Part shown: one piece after another, positions 46,300-57,700 of the stretch
Layout of the letters: the number at the start of each line of letters is the position of its first letter
How positions within the stretch are numbered: position 1 is the stretch's first letter
Origin: Akebia trifoliata
Lineage: Eukaryota; Streptophyta; Magnoliopsida; Ranunculales; Lardizabalaceae
Length of the DNA: 64,000 nucleotides
Reading direction: 5' to 3'
Assembly (NCBI GenBank): GCA_017979445.1
Contig: CM030715.1
Location: 10,966,187 to 11,030,186, forward strand
Translations under genes and position numbers: made by a program
The notes under the pieces: model-generated
Told to the model about the DNA's origin: nothing
The model's database searches: none
What the model saw: only the letters and a program-made list of their open reading frames with translations

Positions 46300-48200
46300 G
46301 ATGTAGGCTAGAGCATCTGCATGCCTATTATTTATTCGGGGCATATGCTCTACTTTTATTTATCTTACGTGATGCATGACAGATCTTATTGTCTCTAAGT
46401 AGAGTTGCATTATGGGATCTTGAGCCTTGAACGTCCCGTTGATGTGATTTACTACCAAATGTGAGTCATTGTAGACTATGGCCTCGGACACTCCCAGTCC
46501 CGTTAAAGATTTAAGACCGAGCAGTGTCACCTCGTACTCTACTTCATTGTTTGAGGCTCTGAACCCCAATCTTACCACCTTCTCTATTCTCGTCCCATCT
46601 GGAGTAACCAACACTACTTTGATACCTGATCCATCAAAGTTGGACAATCCATCCACCTAGGCTTTCCATCCTGGACCACTATGCAACTCCTGCTCACCAT
46701 CTGTCTGTTCCAACTCTTCTACCAGTAGATCTGTTTTCTCTTCTACTAGAAAGTCTACCAAGAAATCAACTACCACTTCGCCTTTCAATGAGACCCTAAG
46801 CTTGAATTCAAGCCCAAACTCTGCCAACTGCACCGCCCATTTTTCCATTCTGTCTGACCCTTTTACCCTTCTCAATATAGATTTCAAGGAAAACTCGATG
46901 ATGACCTGTACCTGATGTGCCTGGAAGTACGGTCGTAGGTGCAACGCCATATAGACTAAGGCTAAGCCCACCTTTTCAAGTCTCGAGTAGCTCATTTGTC
47001 TTACTTAGGAAGAAAATGGGCTACTCTGTCGCTACCCCAGTCCTGAATAAGATTGAGTTGAGCGTATGGTCCGAAGTGGCCAAATACAATCCCAACTCCT
47101 CTCCTATCTCTGGACTAGAGAGTATTGGTGTCTTGCCAAGGTATCTTTTCAATTTCAAAAAAACTTAATCACATTTGTCTATCATTTCAAACTTGGAATC
47201 CTTTCGCAGCAGCTGGTACAAAGGTCTGCACTTATCGAAAGATTTAACGATAAAACGGTTTAGTGCAGCTATTTTCCCTACAAGTTTCTGCACCTACTTT
47301 TGAGTACTCTAATCTGGTCTGGATTGGCCTCAATTCTTCTCTTCATGACCAAGTAACCCAGGAATTTCCTTGAAGTCAATGCGAATGTGCACTTCTTTGG
47401 GTTGAGCTTCATCTCGACTTTTCTTACTTAGGCAAAGACTTTTTCCTGATCACTGACATGGTCTTTTCTCCTCTTGCCCTTGACCCAGTAGGTCATCTAT
47501 GTATACCTCTGTTGTTCTGCCCAACAGGTCTCTAAAGAGCTCCGTTACCAACCTCTAATACGTGGCTCTCATATTTTTTAAGCCAAAGGACATTACTTTA
47601 TAATAGTAAAATCCCTGCTCAGTTATGAATGCTGTCTTCTCCTGATCTCTAGGCTGAGCTAGATCTGATTGTACCCAGAGTAGCCATCCAAAAAAGATAA
47701 CTTGTCATGACCAGAAGTCAGATCTACCAATTGGTACATCCGTGGCATCAAGAAACTATCCTTGGGACATGCTTTGTTTAAGTTTGTGAAGTCTATACAA
47801 ACTCTAACCTTCTCATTCTTCTTAGGGACTATCACAATGTTAGCTATCCACTCCGGAAATTGTACCTCTCGTATAAATCTAGCTTTGATCAACCTGCTCA
47901 CTTCTTCATTCACCACCTCCCTGAACCGTGACGCTAAACTCATTGGCTTTTGCTTGACTGGCTTGAAGGTTGGCTTTTCATTCAGATGGTGACAAATCAC
48001 CTCCAGGTTGATTCCTGGCATCTCCTTGATAGACCAAGTAAAGACATCACAATTCCTCCTTAAACATCCCTCTAATTCCTTTAACTCATCCGATTCCAAC
48101 TCTACCTTACTTCTATTTGCTTTACTTTGCCTATATCTAACATCTGAACACCTTCTAAGTAAGGGGGTCTAATGAACTTAGCCTCCCCCCACTGTAATTC
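46300..48200 (-). pseudogene. RT and RNase H of the Retand-like element
   Basis: RT: 47659-48099 (minus) holds CLRRNCDVFTWSIKEMPGIN, 'VSRLIKARFIREVQFPEWIA' and 'VCIDFTNLNKACPKDSF', all standard Tat RT. The YVDD-type loop near 47500 is read as YIDDLL-like in a shifted frame. RNase H: 46657-46995 (connection, 'LRVSLKGEVVVDFLVDFLVE') and 46360-46656, where the catalytic 'FDGSG' and 'VYNDSHLVVNHING' appear. Stops separate the pieces. Confidence 0.8.
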
Positions 48201-48353
48201 CTATTGTTGTACCTTAACCTCAGATGACTCTTTCTTACCTAATGTGCACACCTAAGCTGCTACTTGGTCGTCTCGCACATCCCACATCCCCTGCTACGTG
48301 GGGAATCGAAGGACTTGGTAGTACGTTGATAGGACTGCTCGTATCTCATGTGT

Positions 48354-48689
48354 CTACCTTCTCCCTAGGATGGCATTATATGGTGAACTCATTTCGACAA
48401 CTACGAACCTGGTTATTAAAGTTTCTAGTCCTATTTGCACTGGCAACACTATTTCTTCCCAAAGTTGATTGGATGTTCTATCGAAGCCGATCAATGGTGT
48501 TCTCGTTGGGAAGAGCACCTTCCTACTAAGGTCCATTTTCAAGAAAGTCGAAGCATACACGATGTCTACTGAGCTTACATTGTCAATCAACATTCTCTTG
48601 AGTGTGAAGGTGACTACTCGGAGTGTTACTACCAGTGCATTGTAATGTGGTCTCGCTACACCTTTCAAGTATTTCTCGGTGAACACCAC
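48354..48689 (-). pseudogene. Aspartic protease of the Retand-like element
   Basis: 111 codons: 'HYNALVVTLRVVTFTLKRML', then LIDNVSSVDIVYASTF and YNAILGR at the end. The usual catalytic context is LIDGGSS; here it is LIDNVSS, so the glycines are lost and activity is doubtful. Confidence 0.75.
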
Positions 48690-48899
48690 TGTCTACTCTC
48701 CGTAAGGCCCTGTTTGCTCGATAGGTCCAATCCTCGCTATAAAGACTTGGGCCAGATGCTCTGCCCTCATTTTCTTTGTCCTTTTGTTAATTTCATCCTG
48801 CCCTGACTTTTTGTTCTCCTTTCTGAATATGACATGTATCACCACCACCCTGTCCTCCTACTCTTCAATAGGTGGCTAGTCAGGCCTGTGGTTCTTGTC

Positions 48900-50200
48900 T
48901 CGAGACAGGTCTACTATTTGTCTCTTAGGCAGGTCTTTCAATTTTCCATGCTTTGCCAACCTCTGCAGGAATCTTCTTAAGGCTTGGCATCTATTAGTGG
49001 TGTGCGCCCGCACCTTGTTATACTCACAATATTTCTTATTACGGTTGACTTGATCTTAAGGAAGTGGTGTTAGCCAATAGAAATACGGTTCATGCATGAT
49101 GAAAGGTAAGATCTTACTAAGAGCCATAACAAAATAGGTCCACTTTCTTCTTTTCTCCCCTTTTTGCTCAAGTGGCCTTTTCCTACTCTACTGTTGTGAT
49201 TGATGTTGTTTACTGGACTTTTGTACAGCATGTATAACCTTATTCTTCCCTATTGAATTTCGAGGATCGTCTTCTAAGTGGATGTACTTCTCTACTTTTC
49301 AAACAGCTTGCCCAAAGTTTCTGGCCTCTTCTTCACTAGGGATCTGTACAACCCTGATCCGGATGGTAAAGAATTTCAGAAAGCCATCATGGTCATTCTC
49401 TCATCACACCTCTCTAAGGACATCGCTTCCTTTTTGAATCTCCTTGTGAACTCTGTGAGGCTTTCCCCAGAATCAAATATCTTACTAAGCAATGTATCGA
49501 CTTCTCCCTCGTTCTTTCTGTTGCTTATGTATCGTGCAACAAAGGCAATGCAGAGTTCCTTGAATGAAGCGATGGATCCGCACGTCAACTTGTGGAACCA
49601 AGTTAATGCATTCCCCTACAAGTTCGAGGGAAACGATCTACACATCAACCTTTCATTCTCCTCCCACAATGCAAGCATCTGTTGGAAGTAAAAAAGATGC
49701 TCCACCAGATCCTTCATCCCTAAATAAGGGGTGAAATGTGACAGTACAAATTTTTTTGGGATCTCTTTGGCAAAAATTTCTGGTGTAAAAAGAGGCTTCT
49801 AAATCCCCCAAATGGCTTATGCTGCTACCGTGCCTACGTCAGCGCTCTTCATCATCTCTTTCTTCTTCCTGATCATCTCTTTGACCTCTTCTCTAGTCAA
49901 GCCCATTATAGACTTAGTATGGATGGTCGCAGTAGCAACCTCTGTTTCGCCTTCTCCTGTAGAGATCAACAGCGGTGTACTCCCTTCCATACTGGAAGTA
50001 TGACCATCTTTACTTGCGGATGGAGCTTTTCCTGGTAAACTATCTTGCCTCGCCAGCTATTGATTATTGAGGCACTGGCTCAAGTTTTGGTTCTACTCAA
50101 CTAAATTATCCATTTTCTTCTGTATTTCCTCTTGTTGTTTTCTCATGGCATCCAACATTGCCAAAAGTTGTGCATCTACGGCTAGAATTGTTGGTGGGGG
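48900..50200 (-). pseudogene. Gag of the Retand-like element
   Basis: 49376-49588 (minus) reads GSIASFKELCIAFVARYISN and ESLTEFTRRFKKEAMSLERC, the retrotransposon gag capsid domain (Pfam Retrotrans_gag). The flanks keep fragments of the N-terminal part (to about 50200) and of the linker towards protease, with stops. Confidence 0.75.
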
Positions 50201-50267
50201 TATATTGACTTCGTTTGTTCTTGTAGATTTCATCATTGTTTTAACCAAAATCAATCTATTTCTGGTA

Positions 50268-50285
50268 TTCCCACGGACGACGCCA
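50268..50285 (-). other. Primer-binding site of the Retand-like element
   Basis: On the minus strand TGGCGTCGTCCGTGGGAA, four bases inside the 5' LTR. It resembles the TGGCGCCGTCTGTGGGAA site found in Tat elements, two substitutions away. Confidence 0.75.
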
Positions 50286-50289
50286 GTTC

Positions 50290-50873
50290 TATGTGATCGG
50301 AATCTAGTGACCTGCTATGATGAACCCAACCGTACTGATACAAAGTCGTTCCTATAACTTCCCTCCTCGCGGTGGCATGGTACCTACCAAAATCACTCTG
50401 ATGCTCAAGCTAAAGAAGCTGATGAATCCTCTTTAGTAATGGTTAGACTCTAATTTCTCTAGAAGGATCCCTCTCTATAGTGTTTACTATGTTATTTATC
50501 CTCCTTGACTGTCCCTAGGGTTTCCTCCTCCATAGGCAGCAATCATGTGATTTCCACTAACTCTACGGAGTTGTTAACCTTATCGGTATCTTCTAGATCG
50601 ATTCTACTTTCTTATAGAGATCTCCTATGCGATCTCTGGGATTGACATGAACGTAATTGTTTTACGATTTTCCTAAGGTCTGGCCTACCCTGCTTGGCAG
50701 GTCTGATCTGGCTTATGGCTCTACTGCCCTGCTAGCCATGCTAGGGAGGTCTCTGCTCTGACCTGCCCTGCCAGCAGGGCTACGCTTCCGTATATTGTTT
50801 TGCACCTGGTACCACTTAGTCAATCCAGACATGTGTACGACCTAAATTCAACATGCAATTATTTTCTTCTACA
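50290..50873 (-). repeat. 5' LTR of the Retand-like element
   Basis: Aligns end to end with 40313-40896 and with the solo LTR at 38701-39282. The first dinucleotide on the plus strand is TA instead of TG, a point change. Confidence 0.88.
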
Positions 50874-50878
50874 CATAT

Positions 50879-51215
50879 GATGTATTCTTCAAGTACATCT
50901 TGTTCTCTGTTGAAGAATTTTTCTTTGATTTCATGTATCTCCATCTTAAGATATTCAATTTCATTGATAACCAATCGCCGCTATTTATTTTTTCCACTAA
51001 AATAATCTTCATTTTACTCTATAGCTTGACGATGTTCGATTATATTGTCACAAGCTGCTTCGTCTAAGCTACTTGTGTCGTAACATGAGTTTCCTAAGTA
51101 TTTATCGAACTGACTATTGTTATTATTCGTTAACTCTATTTCTTCATATGATTCATCTACTAATGAAAATCAGAGATTTTCCACCAAACATCATTGATAA
51201 TAAGGTTTTTGTTAA
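50879..51215 (-). pseudogene. Probable N-terminal part of the MULE, cut off by the Retand-like insertion
   Basis: Starting near 51195 on the minus strand an open stretch begins MMFGGKSLIF and, after a shift, reads an Asp/Glu/Asn-rich segment (SSLDEAACDNIIEHRQAIE) to the CATAT target site. The start resembles MIYGGNFL of the frame at 39898, so this may be a second N-terminal exon or a second diverged MULE copy; I cannot decide. Confidence 0.45.
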
Positions 51216-51436
51216 GAAGAAGATAATTATGGGTTGAGAGGTGAGATTCAAATGATTGTATTCTTAAGGTATATATAGGCAATCAAGTAATGGTCATTCA
51301 ATGAATACTGATGTAACCATTCAGTATTCATTGAAGCAATTGAACAACTGAGGCGAATTGTCATGTCATTAAAAGTTAAAGTGGGTGTTACCATTCATTG
51401 AAGGTTTTACTGCATAAAAACTATATATTAATTAGC

Positions 51437-51610
51437 ATCGAGTTCAATGGTAATTTAATTATCATTGAATTCATAATATATGATTAAGTATTGAACTCGA
51501 TGATAATTTAATTACCATGGAGTTCATAATAATAGTTAGTATTGAATTCGATAATAATTAAATTATCGTAAAGGTCATAATATTATTTAGTATGAAGTCG
51601 ATGCTGTGAC
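51437..51610. repeat. Three AT-rich tandem repeats of about 53 bp
   Basis: Each unit reads roughly TTGAACTCGATGATAATTTAATTA..AT..AGTTCATAATA..TTAGTA. A related single unit is at about 40015-40060 (CAAGTTCAATGG..TTAATTATCATCGAG), on the far side of the Retand-like element, so the repeat probably belongs to the MULE. Confidence 0.7.
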
Positions 51611-52438
51611 TCATTTTTGTTTGATTTTATGGGTTTGGTTCCAACATTATTTTTTCATCAAAACGACAAACAAAATGAAATGGATGAGCCGTAAACTTTT
51701 TATAAACCATCTATATTCTTGAATTTTTGCCTAGATCGATGTTCTCTCAAAATTTTTAACAATTTCTTATCTTTGACTGAATTAAGGTGAGAGGAAATGA
51801 TCACAAGCAAAGTTTGGTTTTTACTAAGAAATGCGTATCTCAAAATCTTTGGAAGCGACCTGAGTTCTAATTTGGAAGGCTCGATTTGGGAAGGAACAAG
51901 AGTGGATGTACAAACAGGAAGACTTTCGACTTTTGTGTGCTAACATGTAGAGTCTAAGAGTGGAATAGATTCAAGCAAAGCACTAACTTCGCTTATGGAC
52001 TTTTTAAAGTTGAGATCTTGGTCAAAGTGGGCCAAACATATTTTTATGGAATCAAAATTAGGGGTGGTAATGGGTCGAGTCAAGTCGTGTTGAGGTAAGG
52101 GTATTACGAAAATTTACCAAACCCAAACCCAACCCATATAATAATCATGTCAAAAACTTAAACCCAACCCAACCCATTTATAAATAGAAATACATGATTC
52201 AACCAATATGTAACCTATCTAATAAAATTGTAATCTTTATTGAAAAAAAAGTTTCATTTTTACCACCAAAAATAAAATAATATTCTTAGAAAATAAGTAA
52301 AAAGAATGTTAAAAAATCACTTCTTGTGCCGATTTTATTGTATAAAAGATTGGAAAGAAGAACTTGAGGGAATGAGAGTAAGATCGATCTATTAGAGAGG
52401 TTTCTAAGGGTTGATATCATCAACAACTAAGGAAAGGG
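51611..52438. other. AT-rich intergenic sequence, no gene seen
   Basis: 52055-52170 has GGGGTGGTAATGGGTCGAG and later AAACCCAACCCAACCCAT, resembling the ends of hAT-type non-autonomous elements, but I cannot define both ends or a target duplication. Confidence 0.3.
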
Positions 52439-53790
52439 TGTTAAGTGTCTAAAAGTATGTATTTTCTCATTGTTTTATAGAACACTTAATCATGTTTTCT
52501 AACTTAAAATCTACAATTTCTTTATAAAATCATGCATAACAGTTAATTTATCATAAGTTACATTTTACTTACTAAATTGCATATATTTTTACGAATTTTG
52601 AGGATTCAATTATATATCAATTTCTTGCAGATAAAACAAATGAGAATTGAAGAATCAAAAAGTAAAAAACTATCAAAGTCAAAAGTCAAAGGTAAAAGTC
52701 AAAGCACGCTCCAAAGGATTCAATGGTTTCAAATTAACAAAATCAAGTTCTAAATCTACCACGTCATACCGTTTTGGCCATAAGTTTTGATTCAATTATC
52801 AAAATAAGGTGACATCAAAGACTTAGAAAATTGATTTAAAAGAAAATAAATTCGTATTTCATGAAAGAAAACTAATTCGAATTTTGATTTGACAAAAATG
52901 TGTTGTCAAAACAATCCTAATTTTTGTCTATAAAAAAACATTAACTTTCAAAGTTTGTGGATTATTTCCTAACTACTCTCATATCTCTATTTTTCCTCTC
53001 CTAATCTCTTCTTTTTCTCTTTTTTATATTATGTTTTAGTTATCATTTTCTACAAATCGGAAGACAAGTATTGGTTTAAGATTTATTTCAGATATCAATA
53101 AAAGATAAGTTATTTTTAATTAATTTATTTATTTATTTTCTAAAATGAATCTTGACTAATCTCCGAATCTAGGGAGATTGATAAAGTCAAGATATTTAAT
53201 AAATTACAATTTTTATTTTAAAGTTCTTATATATTTTTCAAAGTTCATACTAGATTTCTCTTCAACAAACCTTATTTCTAAATTCTGTTATTTATTTCTC
53301 CTTATTCTTCATCTCGAATGTGATCTGTTATTACTTGGAAGAATCCATTATATCGAATCCTTGTTGTGATGTATGATCATTGGTTGATAAAATTTTTGAA
53401 AGAAAGAAAATCTTAGTCAATTCTTAGATTTATTAAAAACAATAAAGATTTTTATTGTCAAACTTTTCGAATCAAGAACCATTGTCGGTTTCGTGATTTG
53501 AGTTATCCAAAAAGAACTTGAAAATAAATTGATTTAAATTATCCTTAGTGGATTTAGTCTTCTTAGATGTTTTCCAATTCAAAGTTTTTTTTAATTAATT
53601 TAATTATTTTTTATAAAACTTAGATTTTCTCCAAAATCACACTCTTTTCCTTTGATTTTCTAAAATTTAGAATATTAGTCCCCTAATTCTCAATAGAGCG
53701 ATCTTATTTGTCAATCTAAAATAGATTTTATATTTTGTTCATTTGCTTTTCAGAATTATTTTCGTGATGAACAAAGAGTAATTTTTACAT
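52439..53790 (+). repeat. Possible Athila-like solo LTR
   Basis: The start TGTTAAGTGTCTAAAAG, the TTGCAGATAAAAC...GAATTGAAGAATC block near 52625-52660, a TATA box (TATAAAAA, 52929-52936) and a CT-rich leader (52975-53030) follow the layout of Athila LTRs. No primer site follows and I could not find a target duplication, so the 3' end (about 53790) and the class are tentative. Confidence 0.35.
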
Positions 53791-53917
53791 TTCACACGCC
53801 AAAAATGGTCTTTAGGAACCATTTAGAAAGAAAAAGTTTACTAAATATCATATTTAGCTATTGTCAAAAGTTAGGGATTATTAAGAATGAAGTCTCTCCA
53901 CGAGGGTCCTTTAACTA

Positions 53918-54110
53918 TTTTTTTTTTTTTCCGAAAACCGAGGTGTCTTGGCCTCCTACAACACCCATCTAATGCTTGGGGCACGTGGAATATCCTCCCC
54001 GTACATGTACCTAGCACTTTCTATGATATATCTCTAAGAGTGGTCAACAAGGGGACTTGAACTCATGACCTCTCCCTTTTTGGAGGGAGGTCTTGGCCAC
54101 CGTGCCCCCA
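53918..54110 (-). mobile_element. tRNA-derived SINE
   Basis: On the minus strand it begins TGGGGGCACGGTGGCC, has a box A-like GGTGGCCAAGACC (54089-54101) and a strong box B GGTCATGAGTTCAAGTCC (54053-54070), a tRNA-unrelated body, and ends in an A tail (T run at 53918-53930). Box A and B are internal RNA polymerase III promoters. No clear target duplication. It carries a CACGTG core near 53985. Confidence 0.8.
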
Positions 54111-54946
54111 CACTCGTTGGGCAGGTGTAGTTATCTTAGAGGCTTTGTTGGGCCCACTCGTTACTCAAAGGAGACCCAATAATGAATTTGTTTTAACTTG
54201 TATCTTATTTATAAAGATGTTAAACCTAGTTAAATATAAATCAATGAGGTACATGTGTAATCGAGGTCCTTTAGCCACTTAACTTGACGTGGACATCCAC
54301 GTTGGTATTTTCCACGTTGCAATGTTCAGTTATTATGGTAGAATGTCTCAAAATATGTGTTGCTGTATACTATGTTCTCTTGTATGTTTGTTGGAGACAA
54401 CAAAAACGGAGGGAATGATCTGTGTAGCGGAAGAGAGCCTATTTGCTACCAAAGTAACCATAACTCGTTCTAATGCTGACGAGTATTCTACGCGGTGCAA
54501 AATAAAATTTTGACTAAAATACCCTCTACTGACAAACCACCTCAGCTTTTGGAGGGTAGTTATGACTAATTTTATTGTTCTGGACAACAAAATTTCTTCA
54601 CACATAAATGTATTTATATCTCTTCTTCTCCAATGTCCACATCCCCTCTGTACAACTGAGATAATATAGCCTTGAGAAAGAGAAAACCGAATCCTTTCCT
54701 TAACCTTCACGCCTCCGTCATAAACCATCCTCTCTGTGAACTCTGCTTTTCACATACAATAAAAAACCTCAAATCACCACTCCATTCTTTCTCTCAAAGT
54801 TTCCTGACACCCTTTTTATCCTTCCAAGTTCCAACACAAATATTTCTTTGAATCCCAAATCCAACAAAAGAAAAAAAATCACAAAAATAGGGGGAAAAAA
54901 AAAGAGTTTCTGTCTTAAAGGTGTAATTTTTTCAGTGTTTCTCACA
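54111..54946 (+). promoter_or_regulatory. Upstream region and 5' UTR of the YUCCA gene
   Basis: No other gene is seen. A TATA-like TATTTATATC lies at about 54609-54618 with a CT-rich tract (TCTCTTCTTCTCC) just after it, plausible for a transcription start near 54640. An ACGT-core palindrome lies at 54287-54302. An in-frame ATG at 54848 precedes the chosen start by 33 codons. The minus-strand frame at 54348-54728 has no domain. Confidence 0.45.
54287..54302. promoter_or_regulatory. ACGT-core palindrome
   Basis: ACGTGGACATCCACGT has 7-base arms around a 2-base centre. CCACGT/ACGTGG are cores bound by bZIP and bHLH factors. It is about 645 bases upstream of the YUCCA start. A further TCCACGTT follows at 54311-54318. 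Confidence 0.4.
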
Positions 54947-57205
54947 ATGGGTTCTTCAAAAGAAGATGAAATACAGCTAAAATGTGAGTGGGTTGATGGA
55001 CCCATCATAGTTGGTGCAGGACCATCAGGTCTAGCAGTAGCAGCTTGTCTATTTGATAATGGAGTTCCATCAGTTTTGCTTGAGAAAAGCAACTGTATAG
55101 CTTCTCTATGGCAGTACAGAACCTATCAAAGATTAAATCTTCATCTTCCCAAACAGTTCTGTGAGCTTCCCTTAATGGGTTTTCCTCAAGACTTCCCAAA
55201 ATATCCAACTAAGCATCAGTTCATCTCTTATATGGAATCCTACGCTAAGAATTTCTCCATTGAACCAAGGTTTAGACAATCTGTTCAAGCTGCAGAGTTC
55301 GATTCGAGTTCTAGTTTATGGAAGGTTCGAACCAATGACATCGAATATATGTCTCGATGGCTTATAGTTGCTACTGGAGAGAACGCTGAACCTGTAATTC
55401 CTGAAATTCCAGGGATTGAGAGATTTCATGTCCCTGTTCTTCATACCAGTGCTTATAAATCTGGTTCAGATTTTAAAAATCAGAAGGTTCTAATTGTGGG
55501 TTGTGGTAATTCTGGCATGGAAGTAAGTTTAGATCTCTGTAGCCACAATGCAAGCCCTCACATGGTTGTTCGAAACGCTGTAAGTTAATTGATTTTTTTA
55601 AATTAATTTTTTTTTTTTATATCGATTTCTTGGTCTGGGTATATTAAAATTTTCATATATATTTTTTTTCTTGTTTAAAAAAAAAAAAAAAAAATTGTTG
55701 GTTTTAAGATACTACATATTTTGACCTTGAAACACTATTTCCTGATCTTAAAAACTATTTGTTCGATTTTTGATCGATTTCTTGATCTGGGTATACTAAA
55801 TTTTTTTTATATCTTTTATCGATTTATGTTTTATCTTTTTTTTGAAAATTTGTTGGTTTCAGGTGCATGTTTTGCCAAGAGAGATGTTTGGATTCTCAAC
55901 ATTTGGCATCGCTATGGCTCTTTTGAAATGGTTCCCTTTGAGACTTGTAGACAAGCTTCTCCTTCTGCTGGCACACTTGACCTTCGGAAACACAGATCGA
56001 TTATCCCTTCGAAGACCGAAAACCGGACCGCTCCAGCTGAAAAATGCGACTGGAAAAACTCCGGTTCTTGATGTTGGAGCTTTATCAGAAATCAAATCTG
56101 GTAAAATCAAGGTAAACAAGCAAAGAAATACAAAGAAAGAAACAGTTATGTGTTGGTTAGTATGCTTTTAAACTGATATTTTTAGTGTTTGCGTTTATGG
56201 ATTAGATTATGCCAGGACTGAGAGAGATAACAAGGAAAGGAGCTAAATTCGTGGATGGACAAGAGAAGGATTTCGATTCGATTATATTGGCAACTGGGTA
56301 TAAGAGCAATGTCCCTTCTTGGCTCAAGGTCAGCACCATTTACCCTTTTCTTTTCTTCAATCGCTTTCACACTCCACACGTGTGCAAAACTACAAAATCA
56401 AAACTAATTAGTTTTTTTTTTTTATAAAAAACATAAAAAATCTCTTTTGGATTCTTGTAAGTTTTTTATCTTAAAAAAAAAAAAACAATTTTTTTTTGGG
56501 ATTTATGATATGTTACTATCATTGAAATATTGGGTTTTGTGTGGATTTTAATGGGTATATATGTAAAACCCTGCAAAAGGGTTTTATTTTGCTCTTTGGA
56601 ATAACTGGAGAACAAAATGTTTGTTATGGATCTGACTATTAGGTTTAGTGCAGAAAATTGATACTTTTTCTAGGTTTTTATTCTGTGCTACTATATTGAG
56701 TCATCTCGGAAAGTCTGCCGATTCCAAGTGAAAACGACTCCAAGTTAATATGAGCGATTTTTGGGTTTCTATACTTTAATTATTGAAAATCGAAAATAAC
56801 ATTCTAGATTTTTTTTTTTTTGGTTGAGTAGAGTTCAATAAATGTATTTGGCTTTTCCAAGTCAAGTTGTGAATCTTCGAGTTAACTCAGCTCAGTGGAC
56901 CTTCATATGTTACAGAACTGAAATTCGTGATTTCTTTGGAAATTCATATGGAATTTTATTTGAATTAATAATTTTTTTCTTTCCAGGGCAGTGATTTCTT
57001 TACGAAAGAAGGGATGCCCAAGACGCCGTTTCCTAACGGCTGGAAGGGAGATAAAGGGTTGTATTGCGTGGGGTTTACAAGAAGAGGGCTCTTGGGAACG
57101 GCTACTGACGCCGTCAAAATTGCTAAAGATATTTCTGAACAGTGGAGATCAAATAAGGACCCAATCAATTTCTGTAATGCCCATATCATCCTAACTAGGA
57201 AATAA
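54947..57205 (+). CDS. YUC4: YUCCA flavin-containing mono-oxygenase, auxin biosynthesis (YUC4-like)
   Basis: YUCCA enzymes use FAD, NADPH and O2 to convert indole-3-pyruvate to indole-3-acetic acid, the last step of the main auxin route. Four exons: 54947-55579, 55863-56111, 56206-56328 and 56987-57205, all joined at GT-AG sites in phase 0, giving 407 residues, the usual family length. FAD motif GAGPSG is at residues 23-28, ATGENAEP at 142-149, NADPH motif GCGNSG at 185-190 and [13 protein letters not shown] at 322-334. The C-terminus ([34 protein letters not shown]) fits the YUC4 subgroup as I remember it; the exact member is less sure than the family. The start at 54947 gives the standard MGSSK-type N-terminus; an upstream in-frame ATG at 54848 would add 33 residues. 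The gene has no stops or shifts and codon use differs from the surrounding repeats. It is flanked by a SINE upstream and a Tat/Ogre LTR about 500 bases downstream in the same direction. Confidence 0.93.
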
Positions 57206-57700
57206 TAAGGAAAAAAAAACAAAAAAATTGAAAAAAAAAAAAAAAAGAGTGAGAAGAGTTCGACGAGGTCAAAGAATTAGTTAGGGTCTTCGAGCAGATA
57301 TAGAGATCTTGTGCTATGTTTGTAAATTATCCAATTTTGCATGAGTGCTCTACACCTGCTTTTCCTATTATGGGTCTTCCTTCGCTTTGTTTTGTATAAT
57401 GTGATTTCAAATATAGAAATGTATCATTTCTCCCAATATTTTTATTTTTCTCCCTATTCCAATCTTTTGGAATAGTACCATTTAATTGGTGAATTAAATC
57501 ATAATTTAACATTGTTTAAAGGATGTGATTCTTGGGTCCACCACGTGATATAGGTTTGAGTTGATGGGTGGGGTTCTGTCTATGTTATTGTCAATAAAAA
57601 AATTTGCTTCTATCTCAGATTGTGTAAGATAATATGACAGACAAATTAATTGATGTATAAGGGATGTAAGGGTTTTTTTAATTTTATTTTGGCATGATTA
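57206..57700 (+). other. 3' UTR and downstream flank of the YUCCA gene
   Basis: An A-rich stretch follows the stop (57209-57247). AATAAA occurs at 57593-57598 and a TATAATGTG-like sequence near 57395; either could guide polyadenylation. A CACGTG core is at 57542-57547. No other gene is visible. Confidence 0.4.

Larger units (their letters stand above)
40313..50873 (-). mobile_element. Full-length Retand-like (Tat group) retrotransposon with antisense ORF
   Basis: Both LTRs (40313-40896 and 50290-50873, 584 bases each) and a perfect CATAT target duplication (40308-40312, 50874-50878) delimit it. On the minus strand: 5' LTR, primer site, gag, protease, RT, RNase H, integrase, a tandem-repeat zone, a long ORF on the opposite strand, polypurine tract and 3' LTR. 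A long antisense ORF between pol and the 3' LTR is known for Tat elements such as Grande and Retand. The LTRs differ at roughly one base in seven or eight over the first 250 bases by eye, so the insertion is old; all pol genes carry stops. Confidence 0.9.

Noticed and set aside
53918..54110. A genuine tRNA gene on the minus strand
   Set aside because: Box A and B are present but no cloverleaf can be closed and an A tail follows, as in a SINE.
54348..54728. 126-codon minus-strand frame upstream of YUCCA
   Set aside because: No domain, and it lies in the probable promoter and leader of the plus-strand gene.
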